From Vibrio hannami (lineage in GTDB: Bacteria > Pseudomonadota > Gammaproteobacteria > Enterobacterales > Vibrionaceae), in NCBI RefSeq assembly GCF_029589055.1, contig NZ_JARQZP010000003.1, positions 1,860,001-1,924,000 on the forward strand: DNA of 64,000 bases, given 5' to 3'. The notes under the pieces were generated by a model. The model made no database searches. It had not been told where the DNA came from and saw only the letters and a program-made list of their open reading frames with translations. Position numbers and translations under genes: made by a program. Of the stretch, positions 46,025-55,346 are shown one piece after another; the stretch's first letter is position 1, and each line of letters starts with the position of its first letter.

Positions 46025-47611
46025 TTAAGCCAGAGCTCGTTTCACGTCATTGGCAATAGCTTCTACCTGAGGACCATAGATAACCTGCACATCAACGTCG
46101 GTTGCACGTTTGATACCAGAGGCCCCCGTTGCCATTAGTGAATCGTCCTTAATCTTGTTTATATCCAGTACTTTTACGCGAAGGCGAGTAAAGCAGTTAT
46201 CTACAAGTTGGATGTTGTCTGCACCGCCAAGACCTTCGATGATCTCTTTTGCTTTCTCAGAAGCAGGCATGGCATTGATAGTGACTGTCTCAGATTCATC
46301 TTCACGGCCTGGAGTCTTCACGTTCATCTTCAGAATCACAGTGCGGAATACGAAGTAGTACAGCGGGAAGTAGCAAGCACCAAGGACGAGTTCATACCAC
46401 CATGCTGTTTGAGTACCACCAAGAACACCGAATACCAGGAAGTCAATTACACCACCCTGAACGTTACCGATGATTACGCCGAAGATCTGCGCCAGTGCAA
46501 ACGACATACCAGTCATCACTGCATGGAATACGTACAGAATCGGTGAAACAAAGATAAAGCTGAATTCTAGTGGCTCAGTAATACCTGTTGTGAATGAAGC
46601 CAGAGCACCCGCTAGTACTAGCGCTTTAACGCGAGTTTTATGTTCAGGACGTGCACAGTGGTACATTGCTAGTGCAGCACCAGGAAGTGCAAACATCATT
46701 ACCGGAATCTTACCCTGAGCAAGGAAGCGAGAAGCTTCACGCACAGTATCAAGGCTCATAGAGCTTGGGTCTGCCAGCCATGTGTTGAAGATACTTAATG
46801 CACCAACAATGCTTTCGCCATCAACGGTTGCCACGCCACCGATTGGGGTAAAGCGAACAGTTTCGTTCAGGATGTGGTGAAGACCAGTAGGAATAAGAAG
46901 GCGTTCAGTGAATGCGAACAGGAATGTACCAAAGCTGCCTGCTTCACCGATAAATTGACCGATGCTAGCGATAGCAGCACCAATAGTTGGCCAGATGAAC
47001 GACAGGAATACACCTACAAGCGGAAGAACGATAACAGTAATGATCGGCACGAAACGACGGCCGCCAAAGTAGTTGATCGCTGTTGGCAGAGTGATTGTGT
47101 AGAAGCGGTTGTGCAGGTATGCGGCAATAAGACCAGCAATTACACCACCCAAAACACTCATGTGATAGGTAAAGATACCCAGAGTGCGACCAAACTCAGC
47201 GGCGTACATCATTGCAGATGTACGATCCATACCCTGACCTACAAGATAATCGACAGAAGTGGTTGCCGGGGTAAGGCCCTGAGCTAGCAAGCTGTAGTTA
47301 ACACCAACGTGCATTGCGATAAAGCCCACGATAGCAGCAAATGCCGCAGTTGGCTTTTCGTCTTTCGCCATACCGATGGCAGCAGCAACAGCAAAAAATA
47401 GGGGTAGGTTACCGAAAAGGGAACCAGAAACTTTACGAATGAAACCAAGAATTAGCTGAACAATTTCTAGCTGGTTGAAACCTTGACCAGTAATGTTCGG
47501 GTTTTGAAGAGCGGCGGCCAAACCAAGGAAAATACCTGCAGCAGCGATTACCGAAATCGGCATCATCAGTGCTTTTCCTAAGTCCTGCAACTTAGACCCA
47601 AAATTCTTCAT
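46025..47611 (-). CDS. PTS alpha-glucoside/maltose-type transporter, EIICB
   Basis: A 528-aa sugar permease of the glucose-maltose PTS superfamily. The EIIC domain (about 1-400) has some ten helices, with MMPISVIAAAGIFLGLAAAL near 16 and the family motif GITEPLEFSFIFVSP near 345. The EIIB domain (about 440-528) contains LVDNCFTRLRVKV with the phosphorylated Cys near 470. There is no EIIA domain, so EIIA-Glc (Crr) would be the phosphate donor. It probably imports maltose, trehalulose or similar alpha-glucosides for the GH4 enzyme encoded downstream. It is controlled from the divergent GntR gene. Confidence 0.92.
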   Translation of the reverse strand: MKNFGSKLQDLGKALMMPISVIAAAGIFLGLAAALQNPNITGQGFNQLEIVQLILGFIRKVSGSLFGNLPLFFAVAAAIGMAKDEKPTAAFAAIVGFIAMHVGVNYSLLAQGLTPATTSVDYLVGQGMDRTSAMMYAAEFGRTLGIFTYHMSVLGGVIAGLIAAYLHNRFYTITLPTAINYFGGRRFVPIITVIVLPLVGVFLSFIWPTIGAAIASIGQFIGEAGSFGTFLFAFTERLLIPTGLHHILNETVRFTPIGGVATVDGESIVGALSIFNTWLADPSSMSLDTVREASRFLAQGKIPVMMFALPGAALAMYHCARPEHKTRVKALVLAGALASFTTGITEPLEFSFIFVSPILYVFHAVMTGMSFALAQIFGVIIGNVQGGVIDFLVFGVLGGTQTAWWYELVLGACYFPLYYFVFRTVILKMNVKTPGREDESETVTINAMPASEKAKEIIEGLGGADNIQLVDNCFTRLRVKVLDINKIKDDSLMATGASGIKRATDVDVQVIYGPQVEAIANDVKRALA

Positions 47612-47690
47612 AACAAAGATACTCCATGTGTAATTTGAAAATTTAGTTTGTGATGTTCTATTTATGGGTGCATTAAACGCTCATTCTGTA

Positions 47691-47708
47691 TAGTTGTCTA
47701 TACAACTA
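47691..47708. promoter_or_regulatory. GntR/UTRA operator 1
   Basis: TAGTTGT-CTAT-ACAACTA is a perfect 7+7 palindrome with the GT-N4-AC core expected for GntR/HutC-type dimers. It is 80 bp upstream of the PTS gene. Confidence 0.7.
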
Positions 47709-47717
47709 GTTTGTTGA

Positions 47718-47733
47718 TGTGATTGTCATCACG
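47718..47733. promoter_or_regulatory. Candidate CRP-binding site upstream of the PTS operon
   Basis: TGTGA-TTGTCA-TCACG differs from the CRP consensus TGTGA-N6-TCACA by one base. Catabolite control of an alpha-glucoside PTS operon is expected. Confidence 0.65.
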
Positions 47734-47853
47734 TTATGTATTAGAGTAAAAAATTTAAAAAAATCGCCGTGTTCAACCTAACTGATTGATAATTAGTTAT
47801 TTAGTCGATTTCTGAATTTTATGATCAAAGAAGAAAAAAGTTACAGGTTGTAG

Positions 47854-47869
47854 AGTTGTCTAGATAACC
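47854..47869. promoter_or_regulatory. GntR/UTRA operator 2
   Basis: AGTTGT-CTAG-ATAACC is a weaker copy of operator 1, 51 bp upstream of the regulator gene, suggesting autoregulation. Confidence 0.55.
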
Positions 47870-47920
47870 CCTTCAGGGTAGTATGGTAAAACTCAGCGGC
47901 TAATAAACTTAGAACTAACC

Positions 47921-48652
47921 ATGATAGACAAGCACTCTCCAATTCCCATCTATCTTCAGATAGAGCAGCTATTAACAGAGAAAATCAGTAACGGTGAACT
48001 GCAACCGGGAGATGCATTGCCATCAGAGCCTGAGATGACGGCTTTATACGGCGTTTCAAGGATGACGATTCGTAAAGCGGTCGACTATCTTGTCAGGCAA
48101 GGTGTTGTAGAAAGGCAGCGCGGCAGAGGGACGTTCGTTTCCGAGCCTAAGGCTGAGTTTAAAATGTCTCTTCCACTAGATAAACATCTGACATCCAGTG
48201 AAGTGGCTGAGTTTCTTAATGCGCCTATTCAAAACAAGCTACTTCACTTGTCTAAGGACGTAGCTAATGAAAAGGTAGCTGAGGCTTTAAAGGTAGAAGT
48301 AGGCACTGCGGTATGGCTAATGACTCGTCTTCGCCTGATTGGTGATATTCCATTTGTATACGAAAGCACCCATATGCTCTACGAGCCGTTTAAAGATCTC
48401 TCAGAAGATGATCTTAATGGTTCCAAGTACCTCTATGTTGAGCAGCACGGATTCAAAGTGATGGGCAGCCAAAAACAGATACGAGCCGAACTTCCATCAC
48501 AGGAAGTAAGAACGCATTTAGGACTAAAACGGGACGAGCCAGTGTTAAACGCTTCATCTACTGCCTACCTGGACGACAATATTCCATTTGAAGTTTCAAG
48601 CATCTATTACAATCAGGAGTATTACACCTTTACGTTAAGTAGTGATAGGTAA
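47921..48652 (+). CDS. GntR-family (HutC/UTRA) regulator of the alpha-glucoside PTS operon
   Basis: A 243-aa regulator. The winged HTH (about 3-72) reads SPIPIYLQIEQLLTEKISNGELQPGDALPSE and MTIRKAVDYLVRQGVVERQRGRGTFV. The UTRA ligand domain (about 95-240) senses a sugar phosphate in related proteins. It is divergent from the PTS/GH4 operon, and two GT-N4-AC palindromes lie between. It is most likely a repressor relieved by the imported phospho-disaccharide. Confidence 0.93.
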   Translation: MIDKHSPIPIYLQIEQLLTEKISNGELQPGDALPSEPEMTALYGVSRMTIRKAVDYLVRQGVVERQRGRGTFVSEPKAEFKMSLPLDKHLTSSEVAEFLNAPIQNKLLHLSKDVANEKVAEALKVEVGTAVWLMTRLRLIGDIPFVYESTHMLYEPFKDLSEDDLNGSKYLYVEQHGFKVMGSQKQIRAELPSQEVRTHLGLKRDEPVLNASSTAYLDDNIPFEVSSIYYNQEYYTFTLSSDR

Positions 48653-48799
48653 TAGCTTACAGAGGTTTGATAGAGTTAGCGTAATTATCAAATATTTTTT
48701 GATAAAGATTCTAAGATTTGGCTGTTTTTGGCGTGGTTATATCGAGCTATGATTACTCTCGTTGACACACATCGCTCTATTGAATCAGAGGACACTACA

Positions 48800-49090
48800 A
48801 TGGCTAAACTAACAATCGTTGCTAACATCATCGCTAAAGAAGACAAAATTGAACTGGTAAAGGCTGAGCTACTTAAGCTTATTGACATTACTCGCGCGGA
48901 AGAAGGTTGCATCAACTACGATCTGCATCAGGATAATGAGAATCCTAAACACTTCTTGTTTTACGAGAACTGGGAATCACGTGAACTTTGGCAGGCACAT
49001 ATGGGTAACCAACACTTGAAAGAATATGTGGAAGCTACAGAAGGCGCGGTTGAAGTGTTTACTCTTAACGAGATGACTCAAATCGGTTAA
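48800..49090 (+). CDS. Antibiotic biosynthesis monooxygenase-like (ABM/YgiN) protein
   Basis: A 96-aa dimeric ferredoxin-like fold protein. It begins MAKLTIVANIIAKEDKIELVKAELLKL and shows the ABM hallmarks TRAEEGCINYDLHQD and FLFYENWESRELWQAHM. Relatives act as quinol monooxygenases or small quinone-modifying proteins. I start at the ATG at 48800, preceded by AGAGG, because residues encoded upstream (from 48728) have no family match. A LysR gene follows 96 bp downstream. Confidence 0.9.
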   Translation: MAKLTIVANIIAKEDKIELVKAELLKLIDITRAEEGCINYDLHQDNENPKHFLFYENWESRELWQAHMGNQHLKEYVEATEGAVEVFTLNEMTQIG

Positions 49091-49186
49091 TTCGATCAGA
49101 TGGTATTGATTACCAGAGGATTGGTTCAAAAAGGCTGACTATTTCAATAGTCGGCCTTTTGTGCGTATACAAAACGGGAGCAGAAG

Positions 49187-50116
49187 ATGCTTTTAGAAGA
49201 TTTACAGGTTGTATTAAAGGTTGCAGAGTTTCGCAGCATCACAGCCGCTGCTACTGCACTGGATATGAGAACTGCAACAGCTAGTGCTGCTGTAAAAAGA
49301 GTTGAAGCAGCGCTCGGCTCAGAGTTGTTTATTCGTACGACTCGTCAGCTCAGATTATCGGCTGCTGGAGAAAGGTATCTTCCTGAGTGCGAAAAGGCCT
49401 TACTGATGCTTGATCTCGCCAAACAGAATATTAAAGAAGAGCAGGATACTCTGGATGGAGAAATTCGTATATCGCTCTCATCCGACCTGGGGCGCAATCT
49501 GGTAACGCCGTGGCTGGACGAGTTTATGGATGCCAATCCTAACGTCACTCTTAGAAGCAATATCAGCGACAGCAATATCGATTTTTATCGTGATTCAATC
49601 GATATGGCATTGCGCTATGGCTCTCCCAATGACTCAAACATGTATGGTTTTAAGATTTGTGATGTCCCGCGCCTGTTATGTGCGACCAAAGAGTATCTAG
49701 AGCAAAATGGTGAGCCAAAACACCCTGACGATTTGGTTTCACATAATGCCTTACTTTATCAGCTACATGATACCTTGCAGGATAGCTGGAAGTTTTCAAA
49801 CGGAACAAAAGAGCACAAAGTGAAGCTCAAAGGCAATAGAGCTTCGAATGATGGTGACCTCGTAAAGCGATGGTGTGTTGCAGGCCAAGGGGTAACAATA
49901 AAATCTTGCCTGGATATGTCTTCAGAACTTCTCTCTGGGAAAGTTGTGAATGTGATGCCGGAGTTTAAGCCCACGCCGACGGAGCTATGGCTAATCTGCC
50001 CAAGTAAGCAGTCTATTACTCCGGGAGTTAGGCAACTTAGAGATTTGTTCAGACAAAAGGCCAGTGAGATTCTGACCCGGTTGTCTGAGAAGGGGATTGT
50101 TGGCGAAGCTATTTAA
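49187..50116 (+). CDS. LysR-family transcriptional regulator
   Basis: A 309-aa LysR protein. The HTH (about 1-60) reads LEDLQVVLKVAEFRSITAAATALDMRTATASAAVKRVEAALG and LFIRTTRQLRLS. The effector domain begins DGEIRISLSSDLGRNLVTPWL. It is highly similar in layout to the LysR gene at 51271, in the group with short HTH spacers. Its stop overlaps the convergent radical SAM gene by four bases. Targets may include the ABM gene upstream. Confidence 0.92.
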   Translation: MLLEDLQVVLKVAEFRSITAAATALDMRTATASAAVKRVEAALGSELFIRTTRQLRLSAAGERYLPECEKALLMLDLAKQNIKEEQDTLDGEIRISLSSDLGRNLVTPWLDEFMDANPNVTLRSNISDSNIDFYRDSIDMALRYGSPNDSNMYGFKICDVPRLLCATKEYLEQNGEPKHPDDLVSHNALLYQLHDTLQDSWKFSNGTKEHKVKLKGNRASNDGDLVKRWCVAGQGVTIKSCLDMSSELLSGKVVNVMPEFKPTPTELWLICPSKQSITPGVRQLRDLFRQKASEILTRLSEKGIVGEAI

Positions 50117-51141
50117 ATCATACGCTGACGCAGTTGATAAAATAGCTCATCAAGCTTGCCTGGTGAGCTTTCTGTGAAACGCGTCAGCTCGTGTTGAACT
50201 GAATCGAAAAACAGTTGGTTACTCATATCATCTAGTTTGGTGTAGTAATTAATGCGTCTTCCCAGCATAAAATTGTTTTGTTGATTTGAACTCATTGAAA
50301 GAAAGCGATCGATTGTGTTCAGGAAGTACTCTTTATCTTGTGGAAGTGAGCCATTTAATTCCATTAACAGGTTTATAGAATGGAAGTTACCGTAGCTTCC
50401 ATTAACCTCGTTCAGCATACTGATAAGCTTTCTTTGCTCCTGAACCATTTCTAATTCGGTTAGCGGAGTAAAGTTGCCATCTTGAACCATTTGATCAAGC
50501 TCTGTGCCAGGCTTAACGGCGAGAGAAAGGACCCTAATCTCATCTGGATTTATTTGGTTAAGCAGCTGCGCTGTCTCAGTGACATGCGAGTCCGAAAGCT
50601 CTTTTCCGCCTAAACCAATAATGATAAAGGTCATCATCTTCATTCCAGCCTGTTTGGCGTATTCCGCAGATTTTAAGATTGATTTCGGAGTGATGCCTTT
50701 CTTCATTTTTTTCAGAACATCAAGAGAGCCAGATTCCATCCCACAGTAAAGCATGTTCAATCCAGCATCGCATATTGCCTTCATCTCTTCCGGAGACTTT
50801 TTTGTCATAGATTGAGCCCGGCCATAAGAGCTTATCTGCTTTAACTCTGGAAACGCTTCTTTGAGGGTTTTCAGTACGTCCAAAAGATCTTCTGTATCCA
50901 TCGCGAACGAATCTCCGTCCTGAAGAAAGCAGGTTTCAAACTGACGGCTTTTATAAAAAGATTTAGCAGCCCAGATATCGTTTTTAATCTCTTCGACAGG
51001 GCGAACAGAAAATGACATGCCCTCAAATAGAGTACAAAAATTACATTTATTCCAAGGGCAGCCCTGAGTGGTGCGAGTCAATAAACTATTTGCTTCTGAA
51101 GGTGGGCGGATAGGACCTTGCTGAAAATTAGGAAGAGCCAT
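50113..51141 (-). CDS. Radical SAM protein
   Basis: A 342-aa radical SAM enzyme. The cluster motif is TQGCPWNKCNFC (C29-x4-C34-x2-C37), the spacing common in the GC(S/P)WN(R/K)CTFC-type group rather than the canonical CX3CX2C. CFLQDGDSFAMD, MLYCGMESGSLDVLKKMKKG and FIIIGLGG follow as in B12-type/Elp3-like barrels. No cobalamin-binding domain is present. The substrate is unknown. It is a single gene, convergent with the LysR gene. Confidence 0.9.
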   Translation of the reverse strand: MALPNFQQGPIRPPSEANSLLTRTTQGCPWNKCNFCTLFEGMSFSVRPVEEIKNDIWAAKSFYKSRQFETCFLQDGDSFAMDTEDLLDVLKTLKEAFPELKQISSYGRAQSMTKKSPEEMKAICDAGLNMLYCGMESGSLDVLKKMKKGITPKSILKSAEYAKQAGMKMMTFIIIGLGGKELSDSHVTETAQLLNQINPDEIRVLSLAVKPGTELDQMVQDGNFTPLTELEMVQEQRKLISMLNEVNGSYGNFHSINLLMELNGSLPQDKEYFLNTIDRFLSMSSNQQNNFMLGRRINYYTKLDDMSNQLFFDSVQHELTRFTESSPGKLDELFYQLRQRMI

Positions 51142-51270
51142 TAAACGAGTCCAATAAGTTGTGAGCTATTGGGGGAGATATTACGTTAACTTAGCGCGGT
51201 GAAAAACGCGGGTACGTTTGAATTATTATCAAACATTTTTTGAGAATACACTCTAGTGCCCTCAGGCTGA

Positions 51271-52182
51271 CTATATATACTCAAGGTACTTATCTAAACG
51301 GGATTGCAAAAATTCCCTTAGCTGCCGGACAGCAGGACTATACTGACTACGGTTTGCAAATACCATATAGAGAGGGGCGTTCTCACCTCGCCACTCTGCA
51401 CAAACCTCGATCAACGCTCCGCTCCTAAGATCCTCTGCTATATCAATTAATGACTTATAGGCAACACCTCTACCGTTTATCGCCCATTGGCGAACCACAT
51501 TTCCATCACTTGCCTTACGGTTGCCGTCTACCGTTACTTTTTTTGTCTCCCCGGTTAGCTGATGAGTAAAGTTCCACTTTGATAACAGCCCTTCATGTAC
51601 AGAAAAACAGAGGCAATTGTGCTCAGTAAGCTGATCTGGAGAATCGATGGCCGGATGGCTCTGAATGTATGAGTCCGACGCACAAAGAATTCGGCGGTTT
51701 CCTTTGGCAACGGGCATCGCGATAAGTGAAGAGTCTGACGGTTCGCCAAAACGGAGTGCTATATCAATGGAGTGGCTATAGATATCGGCATAACTATCAG
51801 AGAGGTGTACCTGAACACTTAGATTGGGGTGCATATCCAAAAACTCATCCAGCAAGGGTATCAAGATCACCCTCCCTGTATCCGAGGGCATCGATATTTT
51901 TAACAAGCCTGATAGCGACTGTTTTCTGTTATCGATGCTGGTTAGCCCTTCCTGCAATTGGTCTAGCGCACTAATACAGTAAGGCAAATATTGCTCGCCT
52001 TGCTTGGAAAGCCTTAGCCTGCGAGTTGAACGGATAAATAAACTAAAACCGAGTTCAGACTCAAGCCTTTGGATAGCTTTGCTGATAGCTGCTGGAGTCT
52101 GGCCTAAATTACGGGCTGCTTCAGAAAAGCTGTTTGCTCTCGCTGTCTCTATAAAAACCTGAATATCTTGTAATGATTTCAT
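51271..52182 (-). CDS. LysR-family transcriptional regulator
   Basis: A 303-aa regulator starting MKSLQDIQVFIETARANSFSEAARNLGQ, HTH to about residue 60 (FIRSTRRLRLSKQG). The effector domain starts SGLLKISMPSDTGRVILIPLL. I prefer the ATG at 52182 to an in-frame TTG at 52212. It is divergent from an alcohol dehydrogenase-like gene 106 bp away, the usual sign of a regulator and target pair. Confidence 0.92.
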   Translation of the reverse strand: MKSLQDIQVFIETARANSFSEAARNLGQTPAAISKAIQRLESELGFSLFIRSTRRLRLSKQGEQYLPYCISALDQLQEGLTSIDNRKQSLSGLLKISMPSDTGRVILIPLLDEFLDMHPNLSVQVHLSDSYADIYSHSIDIALRFGEPSDSSLIAMPVAKGNRRILCASDSYIQSHPAIDSPDQLTEHNCLCFSVHEGLLSKWNFTHQLTGETKKVTVDGNRKASDGNVVRQWAINGRGVAYKSLIDIAEDLRSGALIEVCAEWRGENAPLYMVFANRSQYSPAVRQLREFLQSRLDKYLEYI

Positions 52183-52288
52183 TTTCAAAAAATGGTTAAA
52201 AGTGTTTTTCAATAGTAGTAGTTTTTCAAAAAATAATCCTCAATTAATATCAGTTCCTGTAGTTCCCTATCACTATTCGGAGTCAATC

Positions 52289-53287
52289 ATGAAAGCTATC
52301 GGTTACCAGCGTGCATTACCTATTAACGATCCTGAATCATTACAGGATATTGAGTTACCTAAACCTGTAGCGTCAGGAAAAGACCTACTTGTAAAGGTTG
52401 GTGCCATTTCTGTAAACCCTGTAGACACCAAGGTAAGAATGAGAGCAGAGCCAGCTGAAGGTGAATACAAGGTACTTGGTTGGGATGCAGTTGGTACTGT
52501 TGAGCAAGTTGGTGATGAATGTTCGCTATTTAAGCCCGGTGACCGTGTCTGGTATGCAGGTGACTTAACGCGATCGGGTACCAATGCAGAGTTTCAATTG
52601 GTTGACCAACGAATTGTAAGTAAAGCGCCTGAAACACTGTCTGACGCCGAAGCCGCAGCGCTACCTTTAACAACGCTTACTGCATGGGAAATGTTGTTTG
52701 ACCGTTTGGAAGTGGATGCGACTGAGCCAAAGAGTATCTTGATCATCGGCGCAGCTGGTGGTGTGGGATCGATTATGGTTCAGCTCGTGAAGCGATTAAC
52801 CAAGCTAAAAGTGATTGGGACAGCTTCCAGGCCAGAAACAGCAGAGTGGCTGAAGAAACTGGGAGCGGATCAGGTGATAAACCACAGAAACCCTCTGAGC
52901 GAAGAGCTGGGTGAAGAGAGTTGTGTGGATTACGTTGTAAGCTTAAACGGAACAGAACAGCATATGGAAGAAGTGGTGAAGGTCATCAAACCTCAAGGTA
53001 AGTTTGGCCTGATCGATGATCCGCAAGAGTTTAACATTCTTCCGCTTAAGCAGAAGAGTATCTCGCTGCACTGGGAGTTTATGTATACCCGCTCTCTGTT
53101 TGAAACAGCAGATATCATTGAGCAGCACAAAATATTAGCTGCTGTCGCCGGGATGATCGATGAAGTGTTGCTTCAAACCACAGTCGGTGAACGATTCGGC
53201 AAGATCAATGCAGAAAACCTAAAACGAGCTCATGGTTTGCTGGAGTCTCAAAAAGCGAAAGGCAAAATTGTTCTGGAAGGCTTTTAG
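52289..53287 (+). CDS. Zinc-type alcohol dehydrogenase / quinone oxidoreductase-like protein
   Basis: A 332-aa MDR-superfamily oxidoreductase. It begins MKAIGYQRALPINDPESLQDIEL. The catalytic domain includes VNPVDTKVRMRA and GWDAVGTVEQVGD. The Rossmann domain has SILIIGAAGGVGSIMVQLVK (about 148-167). Zinc-binding cysteines are lacking, as in the zinc-free ZADH/QOR branch that reduces quinones or enones with NADPH. The start at 52289 has CGGAG upstream. Divergent from the LysR gene at 51271, which probably controls it. Confidence 0.9.
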   Translation: MKAIGYQRALPINDPESLQDIELPKPVASGKDLLVKVGAISVNPVDTKVRMRAEPAEGEYKVLGWDAVGTVEQVGDECSLFKPGDRVWYAGDLTRSGTNAEFQLVDQRIVSKAPETLSDAEAAALPLTTLTAWEMLFDRLEVDATEPKSILIIGAAGGVGSIMVQLVKRLTKLKVIGTASRPETAEWLKKLGADQVINHRNPLSEELGEESCVDYVVSLNGTEQHMEEVVKVIKPQGKFGLIDDPQEFNILPLKQKSISLHWEFMYTRSLFETADIIEQHKILAAVAGMIDEVLLQTTVGERFGKINAENLKRAHGLLESQKAKGKIVLEGF

Positions 53288-53299
53288 TCCTTATAAACA

Positions 53300-53321
53300 G
53301 TAGGCGGCATTTGCCGCCTAC
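53300..53321. terminator. Hairpin between convergent genes
   Basis: GTAGGCGGC and GCCGCCTAC form a 9-bp perfect stem with an ATTT loop. There is no T tract, but the position fits a shared terminator. Confidence 0.65.
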
Positions 53322-53346
53322 ATTGAAGCTTTTGCATCGCAAGCAA

Positions 53347-54846
53347 CTATCTCTGGTTATCTTTCAGAGGAGAAATGTTTGTGAACTGAACCTTCTGCCC
53401 GCTGACTCCTTTTTTTAGCTGAACAGGTTCAATATCCATAAGCCTGGCTTTGAAATAATAAGGCTGAAGGACTTCTGAATAAGGCTTGTCTAATGCGTAG
53501 TACAACGTAGCAGGCTTACCTTCATACTGGCTGGCAAACAGATAGCCAATAAGAGCGTGTTCGAACTGATGATACCCATTGCCCCAATGAAACGCTTTGG
53601 TTGATTTTGGACCAAGGCCAACACCACCATATTGATGATCAACCCAGACATCCATGTAAGTAGGTAAGGTGTTCCGCAGTTTGTCGGTTTGAGAGCCATC
53701 AATCAGTGAAAGCGTTATTGCAGCCTGATCAAGTTCTGCCCATTCCCAGGAAGAGATCCATTGGTTGTACGGACGGCTCATCCAACTAGATACTTTTTCT
53801 CCCTGCCACTCTTTCTTCAGATCGTCGCCAAAGTAGTCCGCAACCTGCGAAAACTCTACCTGGTAACTTGCTCTGGAAAGCGTGGTTTCGATGCCATCAA
53901 TTGCAAACTTCTGCCATTGGCTGTTATCGACCACTTGTGATGTCAGCAACGTCATCCAGTAAGCTTTAATTGTGTGGCCGAAGTCATTGTGTTTTGCGTC
54001 CTGCATCATCATTGCTTTGTGGTGTACCGAGCCGTAAAAACGAGTTTCTTCATCGGAATGATAGTGGGTGAGCATCTGTTCTGTTAGCCAGTTAAGGTCA
54101 GTAAGCCATTTGCTCTTCGTTGGTTCTGGCAGAAGTGGGGCAACTAACAGTAGATAAGCATTTATCTGATCTAATTGCGCTACCAGTTCGCGCTGTTTTG
54201 CACTCTGGCCATCACCATCTTTTAGTATCCAAGCTAACCCTTCTCCATCAGCAAGCCGATACTTGTCGAATATAAACGCTTGTTGATCGACTAAAGCTCT
54301 TTCAACTTTTGCGTCGCGGGTTAGGTAGTAATACATAGCCAAACCAACAAGTGCATACGCTTGATCTTGTGATGTGCGCTGTTGCCATTCTAATCCGGGT
54401 TTACCTCGTTCGGTGAAAGAGATAAATCCGCCGTGCTCTTTGTCCTGAAGATTATCAATTAGGTAGTAAGCGCCTTTTTGCGCCAGTTCCAGCGCTTGCT
54501 TACTCCCAGTTAGGTGATAGATAACGCTATAGGCATAGGTCTGACGTGACTTCATTCGAGTGTATTCGCGTCCAAAATTCGGCGCTATCCAACCGGCGTT
54601 AAGCTCCGGGCAAACATCAGCGACATCAAGCACAGTGCCATCATCGCATCTGAAGGTAGGAAAGTTACCCATCGGTTTTCCCTGTGCAGAATCCATCATC
54701 CAGTAGGGCATTAAGCCTTGTTCTACATGGTCTAACCATTTTTGACCGGAAGGTAAGGAATGATTTTGTTCAGTTGCAGATCCATTTGCAGAGAAAAGCA
54801 GGGCTAAGGTGCTAGCGGTGATTATAGGAAGTGTTTTCTTGTTCAT
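53347..54846 (-). CDS. Secreted AGE-family (N-acylglucosamine 2-epimerase-like) protein
   Basis: A 499-aa exported protein. The signal peptide is MNKKTLPIITASTLALLFSANGSA. The rest resembles the alpha/alpha-six barrel of AGE/cellobiose 2-epimerases: SRQTYAYSVIYHLTGSKQALELAQKGAYYL (about 104-133), HGGFISFTERG, SQDQAYALVGLAMYYYLTRD and GHTIKAYWMTLL. Most AGE enzymes are cytoplasmic and about 400 residues, so a periplasmic location and extra C-terminal segment are notable. Epimerase activity is not proven. Monocistronic. Confidence 0.8.
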   Translation of the reverse strand: MNKKTLPIITASTLALLFSANGSATEQNHSLPSGQKWLDHVEQGLMPYWMMDSAQGKPMGNFPTFRCDDGTVLDVADVCPELNAGWIAPNFGREYTRMKSRQTYAYSVIYHLTGSKQALELAQKGAYYLIDNLQDKEHGGFISFTERGKPGLEWQQRTSQDQAYALVGLAMYYYLTRDAKVERALVDQQAFIFDKYRLADGEGLAWILKDGDGQSAKQRELVAQLDQINAYLLLVAPLLPEPTKSKWLTDLNWLTEQMLTHYHSDEETRFYGSVHHKAMMMQDAKHNDFGHTIKAYWMTLLTSQVVDNSQWQKFAIDGIETTLSRASYQVEFSQVADYFGDDLKKEWQGEKVSSWMSRPYNQWISSWEWAELDQAAITLSLIDGSQTDKLRNTLPTYMDVWVDHQYGGVGLGPKSTKAFHWGNGYHQFEHALIGYLFASQYEGKPATLYYALDKPYSEVLQPYYFKARLMDIEPVQLKKGVSGQKVQFTNISPLKDNQR

Positions 54847-55346
54847 TACTTATCTAATGTATTAATTTGTTTTTTTGAATATATTCGTTATCCATTACGC
54901 ATTTCGCCAAATACATCGCATAGTTAAAATTTAGTGATTTCTGATTTTTTAAATAAAGCTAAATAAGAATTATTTTTAGTTACCTGTTTGAGTTGTCTGT
55001 ATTTCATAAATAAAATCTATGATTTAATTTATGAAATATAAAAGCGCGTACAAAAATTAGTGGTTATTAATTGCCTGTTTTTAGTGTAAATGATGTTTTG
55101 GTATGTGCATACAAGTATCTGCTTAATTAGATCTTTCTTTATAATGTATTGTAAATTGTTGTAATTGTTTGGGAATTGAATGTTTATTTCACTGTGATTA
55201 CATGTGCATTTCAATAAGTCGTATTTTTGATATTAATCAAGAAATAAGTCCACTATTATCTGGTTATTTTAAATAAATAAAATTGAAACATTTTAAGAAT
55301 ATAAATTTCCTGCTTTTTAAGTAATAACTAAAAATCAAGGAATGTT
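54847..55346. promoter_or_regulatory. Divergent AT-rich region with an inverted repeat
   Basis: About 500 very AT-rich bases between the AGE-family and phosphatase genes. The perfect inverted repeat ATTTCATAAAT (55001-55011) and ATTTATGAAAT (55027-55037), spaced by 15 bp, is the main feature. I see no convincing tandem PhoB box before the phosphatase gene. Confidence 0.45.

Noticed and set aside
46874..47287. A 137-codon plus-strand frame inside the PTS gene
   Set aside because: Fully antisense to the conserved EIIC coding sequence, with no motif of its own.
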